The notes below the pieces were generated by a model that made no database searches, was not told the origin of the DNA, and saw only the letters and a list, made by a program, of their open reading frames with translations. From NCBI RefSeq assembly GCF_005860795.2, contig NZ_CP058350.1, forward strand, positions 2,200,501 to 2,264,500: a DNA stretch of 64,000 nucleotides. The letters are read 5' to 3'. Numbering within the stretch: the first letter of the stretch is position 1; each line of letters opens with the position of its first letter. A program made the translations under genes and the position numbers. Positions 1 through 10,661 of the stretch are shown here, one piece after another. The stretch is from Peteryoungia desertarenae. GTDB lineage: Bacteria > Pseudomonadota > Alphaproteobacteria > Rhizobiales > Rhizobiaceae.

Positions 1-32
1 GTCTACCTTCTGTAAATAATTACCCGCTAAAA

Positions 33-1388
33 TTGGCGTGCCGGGCAGGATCCGGCGTTGGTGCATCTCGCCGCACCGGGTTTCGACGGAACAGAGTATT
101 GCATACCGCACGCGCCCAGGGACATGTCAGATCAGAGCCCGAGACAGCATCGTTACTCAGCTGGCTCGCGCTCGACAACACAGCTGTTCCGCAAGCCCTT
201 GAGCCACTTTGCCCCTTGGTGATCCGTCACTTGAAGGAGGTGAGGCCCTCCACCATCTGCTTCCTGCCGCTGTCGCCGCAAACCACGGAATTGATCTTGA
301 CGACGATGCGGGGTCAGGTGGGTGACGGCGTCTATCTGGTTATCGTCTCCAAGGCGCCGCTCCCGGCCACCACCGTGAACCGGCTGTTTGCATTCGGTGC
401 GGATGATTACTGGTGCGACGAACAGCCGGACGATCTTCTGCTCTGCCTTGCGCGTGCTGGTCGCAGCATGAAGCGCTTGCGAAATGTGATTGAGGAGCGC
501 CAAAGCCCGTCTGGAGATATGGAATTCCTCAAACGCGGTCTTGATCATTTGCCCGCGCCGATCAGCCTCAAGGATCAGGCCGGGCGATATGCTTATTGTA
601 ACAAAGCCTTCCAGACGTTGATGAACCTGTCTCTTGATGAAATCATCGGACGGAAAGTCTGTGAGCTTCTGCCTCCGGACGTCGCACGGCGATATGCCGA
701 GCTCGACGCCCTTCTTCTCGATGACGGGATGGGGCAGTGCTTTGAGACGGAGTTATGTGTCGTAGATGATGCGCCAAAACATCTCCTGCTGCACAAGGTG
801 CGTGTCGAAGATGATGCAGGCGAGGCCCTTGGCATTGCGAGTGTTCTCATCGACATCACCGATCGAAAGCAGCTGGAAAGTCGTCTCGTCAGGGCTGCGG
901 AGCGCGATCCTCTCACCAATGCCTACAATCGTCGCAAGTTCTTTGCGCTGGTGCAGGAGGTTGTGGTGGAGGCCATCGTCACCGCTGAACCGCTGGCCGT
1001 CGCCATTGTCGACATCGATCACTTCAAATCGATCAATGACGAATACGGGCATTCGGAGGGCGACCGCATCCTCTGTGAAATCGTGGCCATCCTGGAGAAG
1101 GAGGCCAATGACCTCATTGAGGTTGCCCGTGCGGGCGGTGAAGAGTTCTTCCTCTTCTTTCGGGGGCAGGCCGCAATTGATGCCGCCGCAATTCTTGAGC
1201 GGATGCGAACGCAGATCGCCCGTTATTGCCGTATGTCGACGTCAAGCGGATCGGCCGGGACGATCAGCGCCGGATATTCCGCGTTCGATCCGGCCAGCCA
1301 TACGATCGACCAGGCCTTGAGGCGCGCCGATGCCGCACTTTATCTGGCCAAGGATGGTGGGCGAAACAGGGTCTGTTCCGCCACCTGA
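33..1388 (+). CDS. PAS-GGDEF diguanylate cyclase
   Basis: Probable diguanylate cyclase that makes the second messenger c-di-GMP. The C-terminal GGDEF domain (about residues 285-450) carries RDPLTNAYNRR, the metal-binding DIDHFK and an intact GGEEF active loop. No RxxD inhibitory site is visible just before the loop, so product inhibition may be lacking. A PAS domain covers about 170-280 (PISLKDQAGRYAYCNKAF). Residues 60-150 resemble a degenerate receiver-like fold. No membrane segment is seen. The start is uncertain: position 33 is TTG with no clear ribosome site and the first 40 residues are Arg-rich and unlike coding sequence; TTG at 99 or GTG/TTG near 216 are alternatives. Converges with the ABC exporter gene, 17 bases apart. 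Confidence 0.85.
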   Translation: MACRAGSGVGASRRTGFRRNRVLHTARAQGHVRSEPETASLLSWLALDNTAVPQALEPLCPLVIRHLKEVRPSTICFLPLSPQTTELILTTMRGQVGDGVYLVIVSKAPLPATTVNRLFAFGADDYWCDEQPDDLLLCLARAGRSMKRLRNVIEERQSPSGDMEFLKRGLDHLPAPISLKDQAGRYAYCNKAFQTLMNLSLDEIIGRKVCELLPPDVARRYAELDALLLDDGMGQCFETELCVVDDAPKHLLLHKVRVEDDAGEALGIASVLIDITDRKQLESRLVRAAERDPLTNAYNRRKFFALVQEVVVEAIVTAEPLAVAIVDIDHFKSINDEYGHSEGDRILCEIVAILEKEANDLIEVARAGGEEFFLFFRGQAAIDAAAILERMRTQIARYCRMSTSSGSAGTISAGYSAFDPASHTIDQALRRADAALYLAKDGGRNRVCSAT

Positions 1389-1405
1389 AATGGCTTTGCC
1401 CCGGT

Positions 1406-3295
1406 TCACGATGCCGGCGGACGGCGAACGATGACGCCCAGTTCGTCGCTTTCGCGGACCTGCCGCAGGTGTTCTTCCGCCTGGATTGCCTCCCACTGGC
1501 GATTCCACATCGACGCATAGAGGCCGTTCTGGTCCAGCAAGGCCGCATGGCTGCCCCGCTCGGCAATCTCGCCGCCCTTGAGCACGATGATCTCATCCGC
1601 ATTGACGACAGTGGACAGCCGGTGGGCGATCACAAGGGTGGTGCGGTTCTTCGAGACGACATCGAGGGCCGCCTGAATTTCCTGTTCCGTTGTCGTGTCG
1701 AGCGCCGAGGTGGCTTCATCAAGGATCAGGATCGGCGGAGCCTTGAGTACGGTTCGAGCAATGGCGACGCGCTGCTTTTCGCCACCCGACAGTTTCAACC
1801 CGCGCTCGCCGACCATGGTATTGAATCCGGCAGGCAGCGCTTCGATAAAGCTGCGGATCTGGGCGACATCCGTTGCCTGTTCGATATCCGCATTGCTTGC
1901 ATCCGGTCGGCCATAGCGGATGTTGTAGGCAATCGTGTCATTGAACAGAACCGTATCCTGCGGGACCATGCCGATTGCGGCCCTCAGCGATTTTTGCGTC
2001 ACATCACGGACATCCTGGCCGTCGATGGTGATCGAGCCCTGCTGGACATCATAGAAACGATAAAGCAGCCGCGAGATCGTCGATTTGCCGGCCCCCGAAG
2101 GCCCGACGACTGCCACGGTCTTGCCGGCTGGCACTGTAAACGAAATGCCCTTCAGGATTGGCCGATCCGGATCATAATGGAAGTGCACATCCTTGAATTC
2201 GATGGCGCCCTGCGCGATGGCAAGCGGCTTGGCGTCGGGCCGGTCAAGCACCTCCGCCTCGACTTCGAGAAGATTGAACATGTCTTCGATATCCGTCAGG
2301 CCCTGGCGGATTTCGCGGTAGACGAAACCGATGAAGTTCAGCGGGATCGAGAGCTGCATGAGCATGGCATTGACGAAGACGAAATCCCCTATCGTCTGAT
2401 CGCCTCGCTGAACGGCCAGCGCCGACATTACCATGACGATGGCCGTGCCAACGCCGAAAATCACGCCTTGACCGAAGTTCAGCCAGCCAAGCGAGGTCCA
2501 GACCTGTGTCGCTGACTTTTCATAGCGCGCCATGGAGGCATCGAAGCGCTTGGCCTCCATCTCTTCATTGCCGAAATACTTGACGGTTTCGAAGTTCAGG
2601 AGCGAGTCGATCGCCTTGGTATTGGCGTCCGTATCGCTTTCATTCATCGAGCGGCGAATGGTGATGCGCCAGTCGGAGGCGCGGATCGTGAACCAGATAT
2701 AGGCCCAGACAGTGAACGCCGTCACGGCCAGGTAAGAAAAGCCATAGGTCCACCAGAAGATCGCAGCCGTGAGCACGAACTCGATCAGTGTCGGGACGGA
2801 ATTGAGGATGGTGAAGCGGACAATCGTTTCAATGCCCTTGGTCCCGCGTTCGATGATGCGTGACAGTCCGCCGGTCTTGCGCTCCAGATGGAAACGAAGC
2901 GACAGGCGATGCATGTGAACGAAGGTCTTGTAGGCAAGCTGCCGAACCGCATGCTGGCCGACACTGGCGAAGAGCGCATCACGCAATTGGTTGAGACCAA
3001 CCTGTGCGATCCGCGTGACATTGTAGAAAATCACCAGCACGACTGCGCCCAGCATGAAGCTGGGAAGAAGCCCTGGCACATCGAGTTTGCCATTCAGCGC
3101 GTCGGTTGCCCACTTGAAGAAATAGGGCACCAGGATCAGGACGAATTTGGAAATCAGGAGGAAGATACTGGCCCAGACCACTCGCATCTTCAGATCGAAA
3201 CGATCTGACGGCCACATATAGGGCCACAGATTGGCGAGCGTCCCGAGAGGATTGCTGGTGTCAGCCGCTACCGTTCTCGTCTTTTCGGTTGTCAT
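1406..3295 (-). CDS. Atm1/HMT-type ABC exporter, fused permease-ATPase
   Basis: Inner-membrane half-transporter (629 aa) that should work as a homodimer. An N-terminal six-helix exporter domain (about 30-340) contains the Atm1-family stretch NFETVKYFGNE followed by SLGWLNFGQ. The C-terminal ATPase has Walker [10 protein letters not shown], signature LSGGEKQR and Walker B ILILDEATSALD. Bacterial Atm1 homologues export glutathione conjugates and glutathione-metal complexes and have been linked to heavy-metal tolerance; the substrate here is inferred from family only. ATG at 3295 follows a GGGGG-rich ribosome site. The gene stands alone, with 236 bases to the upstream LysM gene. Confidence 0.9.
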   Translation of the reverse strand: MTTEKTRTVAADTSNPLGTLANLWPYMWPSDRFDLKMRVVWASIFLLISKFVLILVPYFFKWATDALNGKLDVPGLLPSFMLGAVVLVIFYNVTRIAQVGLNQLRDALFASVGQHAVRQLAYKTFVHMHRLSLRFHLERKTGGLSRIIERGTKGIETIVRFTILNSVPTLIEFVLTAAIFWWTYGFSYLAVTAFTVWAYIWFTIRASDWRITIRRSMNESDTDANTKAIDSLLNFETVKYFGNEEMEAKRFDASMARYEKSATQVWTSLGWLNFGQGVIFGVGTAIVMVMSALAVQRGDQTIGDFVFVNAMLMQLSIPLNFIGFVYREIRQGLTDIEDMFNLLEVEAEVLDRPDAKPLAIAQGAIEFKDVHFHYDPDRPILKGISFTVPAGKTVAVVGPSGAGKSTISRLLYRFYDVQQGSITIDGQDVRDVTQKSLRAAIGMVPQDTVLFNDTIAYNIRYGRPDASNADIEQATDVAQIRSFIEALPAGFNTMVGERGLKLSGGEKQRVAIARTVLKAPPILILDEATSALDTTTEQEIQAALDVVSKNRTTLVIAHRLSTVVNADEIIVLKGGEIAERGSHAALLDQNGLYASMWNRQWEAIQAEEHLRQVRESDELGVIVRRPPAS

Positions 3296-3531
3296 CGGTA
3301 GAGCCCCCGTGAATGCAGATCGGGTTGATGCCGGTCAGGTCTTGCGAAGCCCGACGCGAAAGACGGCATCCCGCATAAAAAGATGATGACCAGAAGCATA
3401 TCCGACGCCCCCGCATCGGTTACCTTCATGGTGTGACGGAAATGAAAGGGCGACAACCCGAACAGGTCGCCGCCCCTTCAGAAATAGGTCCACGGCACCG
3501 CGAATGCAATGCCCGCACGTGAGCCGGTGCT

Positions 3532-5631
3532 TTAGTTGACCGGCTCACCCGTCAGACGCCTGCGGTGAATTTCCTCGGCATTCGGCAGGGCGTCGCGTGG
3601 AACAACGAAGATCTGCCCGGGTTCGATCCTGTCCGGATTGGCGATCTGATTGGCGTTGGCGAGGTAGATGGTCGTGTAACGAACACCCTGACCATAGACC
3701 CGCCGCGAAATCTGCCACAGCGTATCGCCGCGCCGGATGATGACGCTGTTGTCGCTCTGGGCAAGCGGAGCCTGTTCGATGGTCCGCGGCTCTGCCGTTG
3801 CAGCCGTTGGCGCGCTGGCTGGCGGTGAAGCCGCGTCATCACTGGCCGCAAGTGGAGCTGGCGGGTTTGCCGGCTGCATCAACTCGCTGAGAATGTCCGC
3901 CAGCTGCGGAAGGATCCGGCCAAGCCCATCGACATCACCGGCGCGCACGGTCTGTAGAAGCGCCATTGCGTCATTCGCCTTTGCGGCACCCGTCGCGGCG
4001 CGAAGGACCAGCCTGTCCGGCGCTCCTTCTGGCACACGGAAACCGGCAATCGGCGCAAGCCCGAGCTCCACGGAAGAGCGTGCAGCGGCAACAGCATCCA
4101 TGGCCGGTGGTTCACCGCCCGCGTAAAGATTCTGGAGGATGGCCACCGCCTTGGACAGCGCAAAACGAAGCCGGTCAAACTCGGCTTCCTCGACACTCGC
4201 CTGAAGACCATCGGCAACAGGCGCTGTCTGGGCGACGACAGCGACTTGTTCGCCTTCCGGACGATCAAACGGCACGGAGGCACGAACCAGCACCTTGCCC
4301 GTGGCATCCAGCAATTCGACATTGATGATATGATTTCCAACAGGCAGATCGATTGTGCCGCTGACCACATAATTGCCCGACGCGTCCACCGTATCGTCGC
4401 CGATCACAATGTCATTGGCATAACCGCGAACCGATGCGCCTGCCGGACCTTTGCCCGCCACGAAGATCCGGTCGCCCTCGATTTCCACGGCCGAGACCTG
4501 GATATCCGGTGTAGCAGTCGGCACGGTGGCCGCCGGGGCCTCAGCCTCCGCAGCCGGAGGAGCAGCCGGACTTGCCGCTGCCATCTGGCCGCCGATGACC
4601 GGAGCACTGTTCGCCAGGGCTTGAGCATCTGCCGGAAGGTCCGGCGTCAATACGGCGGAAGGTGCGGCAGTGTCGCCCTGCGCGCTGCCGGCCGGCTCTG
4701 CCGCCACGGCGACCGTGGTGTCAGCCGGTGCGGCGACTTCTGGCGCAGGTGCGGTCGGCAATGTGATCAACCGGCTTGCTTCACCCGGTTTGGAGACAAT
4801 GGCCAGAAGTTCGCCTTGTCCGCCTTCGGGGACGGACACGGTTGCCACCTCTTCGGAGGTCACCGTGTTTCCGTCTTCACCTGTCGCACGAATCTGCAAC
4901 TGATAGTCGCCGGCGGGAAGCGGATTGTCGAGAATGGCTGCAAAATCGCCGCTTCCGTCGACGGTGAGCGATGCAATGACAGTGTCGCCATTGATGATTT
5001 CGACTTTCGATCCGGGAGCCGCATTGCCGGCAATCACCGTCGAGCCATCTGGCTCGACGCGCAGAATGTCGAAACGTGGTGTGATGCGGGTATCAGCAGC
5101 CGGAGCAGGAGCCTGTGCGACAACCTCATTGCCCATGAAGGCCTGTCTTAGATTGGCAATCATGGCAACGGCTTTTGCCGGGTCGGCAGGCAGAGCCTCG
5201 ATCAAGGTCAGAGTGCGTGCTGCATCCTCGCGAAGCTTCGCAAGGGACGCAGTCATCGCCTCGTCCAGACCCTGGGGTATTTCTATCTGGGCAGCAGCAG
5301 CCATGGCGCCCTGAGCCAAGGCCTTCGCTGCGCTATAGGCCTCGACGCCCGGCATGCGTCCCTCCGCAAACAGGCCTTCCATGCTCGTGAGGGCAGCGTC
5401 GGCTTCCGCTCTCAGACGGTCCATCTTTTCGGCGGCACCCTCCGCCAGATTGCGCCCGACCTTGTCTGCCACACCTGCAACCTCCGCCGCTGCATTTGTC
5501 GCAGCATCACCAGCCGCAGTCAGCGGAGCCGCCGCATCCTGCGAAAGCCGTGGCATTACGAAAAACACCATCAGCATGGTCGCAATCGCAAACACTATCA
5601 GCACAAGCCAGATGGCCCGGTTCTTCATCAT
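3532..5631 (-). CDS. LysM and Ig-like domain envelope protein
   Basis: A 699-residue anchored envelope protein. Residues 3-25 form one N-terminal membrane helix (AIWLVLIVFAIATMLMVFF). A long Ala/Pro/Glu-rich region follows, with at least two bacterial Ig-like repeats (around VEPDGSTVIAGNAAPGS and VEIEGDRIFVAGKGPAG, each followed by a GDYQLQIRA- or GNHIINVEL-like strand). The C-terminal LysM module (RRGDTLWQISRRVYG...ANPDRIEPGQIFVVP) should bind peptidoglycan. Such proteins occur widely in rhizobia, but the function is not established; a structural or cell-wall-tethering role is inferred. I chose the first of two ATGs (5631) because GGAG lies 7 bases upstream; a longer TTG start at 5652 is possible. 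Confidence 0.85.
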   Translation of the reverse strand: MMKNRAIWLVLIVFAIATMLMVFFVMPRLSQDAAAPLTAAGDAATNAAAEVAGVADKVGRNLAEGAAEKMDRLRAEADAALTSMEGLFAEGRMPGVEAYSAAKALAQGAMAAAAQIEIPQGLDEAMTASLAKLREDAARTLTLIEALPADPAKAVAMIANLRQAFMGNEVVAQAPAPAADTRITPRFDILRVEPDGSTVIAGNAAPGSKVEIINGDTVIASLTVDGSGDFAAILDNPLPAGDYQLQIRATGEDGNTVTSEEVATVSVPEGGQGELLAIVSKPGEASRLITLPTAPAPEVAAPADTTVAVAAEPAGSAQGDTAAPSAVLTPDLPADAQALANSAPVIGGQMAAASPAAPPAAEAEAPAATVPTATPDIQVSAVEIEGDRIFVAGKGPAGASVRGYANDIVIGDDTVDASGNYVVSGTIDLPVGNHIINVELLDATGKVLVRASVPFDRPEGEQVAVVAQTAPVADGLQASVEEAEFDRLRFALSKAVAILQNLYAGGEPPAMDAVAAARSSVELGLAPIAGFRVPEGAPDRLVLRAATGAAKANDAMALLQTVRAGDVDGLGRILPQLADILSELMQPANPPAPLAASDDAASPPASAPTAATAEPRTIEQAPLAQSDNSVIIRRGDTLWQISRRVYGQGVRYTTIYLANANQIANPDRIEPGQIFVVPRDALPNAEEIHRRRLTGEPVN

Positions 5632-5786
5632 CTGTCGTCTCCAGACGCTCAACCCGCAATATCCCTTGAGATTGCTAGCGTTTTAAGGCCTCAGGGACAA
5701 GCGCTCCCATCACAATCGATCGATGAACGGCGCGGTTATCTGCCAATTTTGTTGACCTTGCTGCACCTGCGTAGTTGTTTGCCAGC

Positions 5787-6407
5787 ATGAGCACACCGAA
5801 ATCTCCGATTCGATCCGTTTGCGTCTATTGCGGCTCCCAGCCGGGACGTGACCCCGTCTTCATGAATGCCGGTCGCGAACTGGGCCGCGCGATTGCCGAA
5901 AACGGCCTGCGTCTTGTCTATGGCGGCGGCACGAAAGGTATTATGGGTGCCGTCGCTTCCGGCGTGCTTTCCGCCGGCGGGCAGGTGACGGGCATCATAC
6001 CGCAATTCCTTGTCGATATGGAAGCAACCCGCCATTCCCTCGGTCAGTTGAGCGAGTTGATCATCACCGAGGACATGCACCAGCGCAAACATACCATGTT
6101 CGAGCGCGCCGATGCCTTTGTTACCCTGCCGGGTGGCATCGGGACGCTGGAAGAGATCGTCGAGATCATGACCTGGGCGCAGCTTGGGCGCCATGAAAAG
6201 CCGATGGTTTTTGCCAACGTGAATCAGTTCTGGCAGCCCATGCTCGAACTGATCGATCATATGGCCGATGCAGGCTTCATTCACACGGCACACAAGGTCA
6301 AACCTCTGGTGATTGACAACGTGGCGGACATAATCCCGCAGATCATGCAGCGCTGGGCTGACATCGACAGCCCTGAGGGCGAGCAGGACGTCATCGCCCG
6401 GCTTTGA
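5787..6407 (+). CDS. LOG-family cytokinin riboside monophosphate phosphoribohydrolase
   Basis: A 206-residue Rossmann-like protein of the LOG (TIGR00730) family. The hallmark PGGIGTLEE motif is at about residues 115-123, and GGGTKGIMGAVA precedes it. Family members hydrolyse cytokinin riboside 5'-monophosphates or other nucleoside monophosphates to the free base and ribose 5-phosphate. In plant-associated bacteria they can supply cytokinin, but in most bacteria the physiological substrate is not known. ATG at 5787 is preferred to an in-frame TTG 12 bases earlier. The gene is divergent from the LysM gene and converges with rarD (21-base gap). Confidence 0.88.
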   Translation: MSTPKSPIRSVCVYCGSQPGRDPVFMNAGRELGRAIAENGLRLVYGGGTKGIMGAVASGVLSAGGQVTGIIPQFLVDMEATRHSLGQLSELIITEDMHQRKHTMFERADAFVTLPGGIGTLEEIVEIMTWAQLGRHEKPMVFANVNQFWQPMLELIDHMADAGFIHTAHKVKPLVIDNVADIIPQIMQRWADIDSPEGEQDVIARL

Positions 6408-6428
6408 TCCTCTGAGGTGCTCGGCTGT

Positions 6429-7325
6429 TCAGCGCCGGCGGAGCATAGGCAGGGTGTAGATCACCAGAGCCACCCAAATGAGCGGAAAGGCAATCGCCCG
6501 CGCCGTGTCAAAGGGTTCGTTGAACACGAAGACGGCAATGATGAAGATCATCGATGGCGGAATGTACTGCATGATGCCGATGGTCGAAAGCCGAAGCAGC
6601 TTGGCACCATTGGCGTAAAGGATCAGAGGTACGGCAGTGACGACGCCGCAACCGATCAGCAGCGCGGTATCGGTGCCATTGCCCGTCAGGAAATGCCCCT
6701 GGCCCTGAAAATTGAGATAGACCAGGTAACCGAGAGCGATTGGCGACAGGAGCAGCACCTCAAGCAGGAAACCCTGGTTAGGGCCGATCGGCAGGGTTTT
6801 GCGGAAAAAGGCATAAAAGCCCCAGGAGAAGGTGAGGCCGAGCGCCACGATTGGCAGGCCGCCGCCACTCACCGTCAGGATCAAAACGGCAATGATCACC
6901 AGGCCGAGCGCGGCCAGCTGGGCTGGTTTTAGCTTCTCTTTCAGAAGGACGGCACCAAGGAAGATCGAAAACAGCGGATTGATGAAATAGCCGAGCGCGG
7001 TATCGAGCGCCCGACCGGCACCGATGGCCCAGACATAGATCCCCCAATTGATACTGATCAGGATGGCCGTAACTGCGGCCATGCCGAGCATGCGCGGGTT
7101 GCGGATGGCTTTCTTCAAATCATCGGTGCGCTTCAGGATGATCAGCAGCAGTCCGGCAATCGGCACAGACCAGAGAATGCGGTGCGCAATGACCTCGGCT
7201 GGCGAGATATGCGCAATCGCCTTCATGTAGAAGGGCAGGAAGCCCCAGAGCAGATAGGCGGAAAGCGCAAACAGGAAGCCGTTGAGAGTGTCCCGGTTTT
7301 CGGCGGGAGCGGGGACATCGGCCAT
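6429..7325 (-). CDS. rarD: EamA-family transporter RarD
   Basis: Inner-membrane protein of 298 residues with ten predicted hydrophobic segments arranged as two EamA repeats. The N-terminal part (GFLFALSAYLLWGFLPFYMKAI, then HRILWSVP) matches the RarD subfamily, whose substrate is not firmly established (chloramphenicol resistance was the original phenotype). ATG at 7325 is chosen because AGGAAA lies 5-10 bases upstream and the conserved N-terminus begins soon after; a 34-residue upstream extension is not family-like. Followed by a 118-base gap to cimA, which lies upstream on the same strand. Confidence 0.9.
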   Translation of the reverse strand: MADVPAPAENRDTLNGFLFALSAYLLWGFLPFYMKAIAHISPAEVIAHRILWSVPIAGLLLIILKRTDDLKKAIRNPRMLGMAAVTAILISINWGIYVWAIGAGRALDTALGYFINPLFSIFLGAVLLKEKLKPAQLAALGLVIIAVLILTVSGGGLPIVALGLTFSWGFYAFFRKTLPIGPNQGFLLEVLLLSPIALGYLVYLNFQGQGHFLTGNGTDTALLIGCGVVTAVPLILYANGAKLLRLSTIGIMQYIPPSMIFIIAVFVFNEPFDTARAIAFPLIWVALVIYTLPMLRRR

Positions 7326-7443
7326 GGTGTTTCCTAATCTTTTGTTCTGCTTGGAAACGGGCTTACGCCCGCAAGGTTGCAGGCGCAAATTCATTTCGGT
7401 GAAGCATGCTTCACTGAGCGCGATCAATGGCTGCCGGCCGAAC

Positions 7444-9060
7444 CTATTCGGCTGCGATCTGTCCGGCCAATTCCCGGTTCTTCATCAGCTTGTAGACGAT
7501 ACTGTCCATCAGCGCCTGGAAGGATGCGTCGATGATGTTTTCGGAGACGCCGACCGTCCACCAGCGGGCGCCCGTCGCATCGGTGGATTCGATCAAGACG
7601 CGCGTGATCGCCTCGGTGCCGCCATTGAGGATCCGCACCTTGTAGTCGGCGAGTTCCAGATCGAGGATTTCGGCCTGATACTTGCCGAGATCCTTGCGCA
7701 GCGCGATGTCGAGCGCGTTGACCGGGCCGTCACCTTCCGCGACCGACATCACGGTCTCGCCGTCAACCAGCACCTTCACCACGGCTTCAGATACCGTCTT
7801 CAGTCGGCCATGACTGTCGAAACGCCGCTCGACCATCACGCGAAAACTTTCGACGGCAAAGAACTCCGGCACCGTGCCGAGCGTCTTCAGCGCCAAGAGC
7901 TCGAAGCTCGCATCCGCGCCCTCATAGGCATAGCCCGAGGCCTCGCGTTCCTTGACGACGGAGATCAGCGTGTCGAGCTTCGGATCGTCCTTGGCGACCC
8001 GGATGCCGCGGCGCTTCAACTCGTTGAGGAAGTTGGCCTTGCCGCCCTGATCGGACACCATCACCTTGCGGAAATTGCCGACTGTTTCCGGTTCGACATG
8101 CTCGTAGGTCTTCGGGTCTTTCAGAAGCGCCGAGGCATGGATGCCGGCCTTGGTGGCAAAGGCCGAGCCACCGACGTAAGGCGATTGGTGGTTCGGCGAA
8201 CGGTTCAGAAGCTCGTCGAAGGCGCGCGACAGACGGGTGAGACCGACGAGCTTTTCCCGGTCGATCGACGTCTCGAAGCGCGACGCATAGGTTTCTTTCA
8301 GACAGAGCGTCGGGATGATCGTGACGAGATCGGCATTGCCGCAGCGTTCGCCAATCCCGTTCAGCGTGCCCTGGATCTGCCGCACGCCGGCCTCGACGGC
8401 GGCGAGCGAATTGGCGACCGCCTGGCCGGTGTCGTTATGCGCATGGATGCCGAGCGAGGAACCGGGAATGCCGGAGGCGATAACGGCGGAAACGACCTCG
8501 CGGATCTCAGGCGGCTGCGTGCCGCCATTGGTGTCGCAGAGCACGACCCAGCGGGCGCCGGCCTCGTAAGCCTCCTTCGCGCAGGCAATCGCATAGTTTG
8601 GATTGGCCTTGTAGCCATCGAAGAAATGCTCGCAATCGACCATCGCCGTCTTGCCCGATTGGACGACGGCCTTGACGCTATCGCGGATGCTTTCGAGGTT
8701 TTCCTCATTGGTGCAGCCGAGCGCCACCGTCACATGATAGTCCCAGCTCTTGGCCACGAGGCAGATGGCGTCCGCCTTGGCCTGCAGCAATTGGGTCAGC
8801 CCCGGATCGTTGGAGGCGGAGACGCCGGCACGCTTGGTCATGCCGAAGGCGACGAAGCCTGCCTGTTTCGTGCGCTTCCTGGAAAAGAATGTCGTGTCCG
8901 TCGGGTTCGCCCCGGGATAACCGCCCTCGACATAGTCGAAGCCGAAATCATCCAGCATCGCCGCGATCGCGATCTTGTCCTCGACGGAGAAATCGATCCC
9001 CGGCGTCTGCTGGCCGTCACGGAGCGTCGTATCGAACAGGGTGATCTTTTCGCGTGTCAT
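7444..9060 (-). CDS. cimA: (R)-citramalate synthase
   Basis: DRE-TIM metallolyase of 538 residues. Condenses pyruvate and acetyl-CoA to citramalate, a route to 2-ketobutyrate and isoleucine independent of threonine deaminase. The N-terminal DTTLRDGQQTPG motif, HAHNDTGQAVANS (metal-binding histidines) and GERCGNADL are present; the C-terminal third is the LeuA allosteric dimer domain. The length matches the cimA/TIGR00977 subfamily better than 2-isopropylmalate synthase. ATG at 9060 follows GAGGACAACAGC; the upstream in-frame start at 9078 lacks a ribosome site. Confidence 0.9.
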   Translation of the reverse strand: MTREKITLFDTTLRDGQQTPGIDFSVEDKIAIAAMLDDFGFDYVEGGYPGANPTDTTFFSRKRTKQAGFVAFGMTKRAGVSASNDPGLTQLLQAKADAICLVAKSWDYHVTVALGCTNEENLESIRDSVKAVVQSGKTAMVDCEHFFDGYKANPNYAIACAKEAYEAGARWVVLCDTNGGTQPPEIREVVSAVIASGIPGSSLGIHAHNDTGQAVANSLAAVEAGVRQIQGTLNGIGERCGNADLVTIIPTLCLKETYASRFETSIDREKLVGLTRLSRAFDELLNRSPNHQSPYVGGSAFATKAGIHASALLKDPKTYEHVEPETVGNFRKVMVSDQGGKANFLNELKRRGIRVAKDDPKLDTLISVVKEREASGYAYEGADASFELLALKTLGTVPEFFAVESFRVMVERRFDSHGRLKTVSEAVVKVLVDGETVMSVAEGDGPVNALDIALRKDLGKYQAEILDLELADYKVRILNGGTEAITRVLIESTDATGARWWTVGVSENIIDASFQALMDSIVYKLMKNRELAGQIAAE

Positions 9061-9090
9061 GCTGTTGTCCTCAGGCAACTCGGTGATGTC

Positions 9091-9201
9091 TGCCCCTCAT
9101 CCGGCTGCCGCCACCTTCTCCCCGCGCGCGGGGAGAAGGCCGAAACGGCGCCGCCTTCACTCCCTCTCCCCGCCTGCGGGGAGAGGGTAGGGTGAGGGGC
9201 A
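9091..9201. repeat. RIME1-like intergenic mosaic element
   Basis: A 111-bp element in the gap between pip (ending 9212) and cimA (starting 9060). The ends are imperfect inverted repeats (TGCCCCTCATCC at 9091-9102; complement at 9190-9201, 11 of 12 matching). Inside are two strong palindromes: CCTTCTCCCCGCG and its complement, a perfect 26-mer at 9114-9139, and CCCTCTCCCCGC with a CT spacer and its complement at 9162-9187. Size and the two-palindrome layout fit the RIME1 elements known from rhizobia and Agrobacterium. On the minus strand it follows pip and could fold into a terminator or mRNA-stabilising structure. Confidence 0.8.
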
Positions 9202-9211
9202 ATTCTCATAT

Positions 9212-10657
<1,446 letters not shown>

Positions 10658-10661
<4 letters not shown>

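Noticed and set aside
1226..2515. Long plus-strand ORF (429 aa)
   Set aside because: Lies antisense to the Atm1-type exporter; no recognisable domain, and the exporter has all ABC motifs.
3445..3479. GC-rich hairpin after the LysM gene
   Set aside because: The stem has several mismatches and the following T-run is weak, so I do not call it a terminator.
9114..9187. The two palindromes as independent terminators
   Set aside because: No T-tract on either strand; they are better explained as parts of one RIME1-like element.
7282..9195. Long plus-strand ORF (637 aa)
   Set aside because: Antisense shadow of cimA and the rarD start; Arg/Asp/His-rich composition typical of reverse-frame reading in GC-rich DNA.
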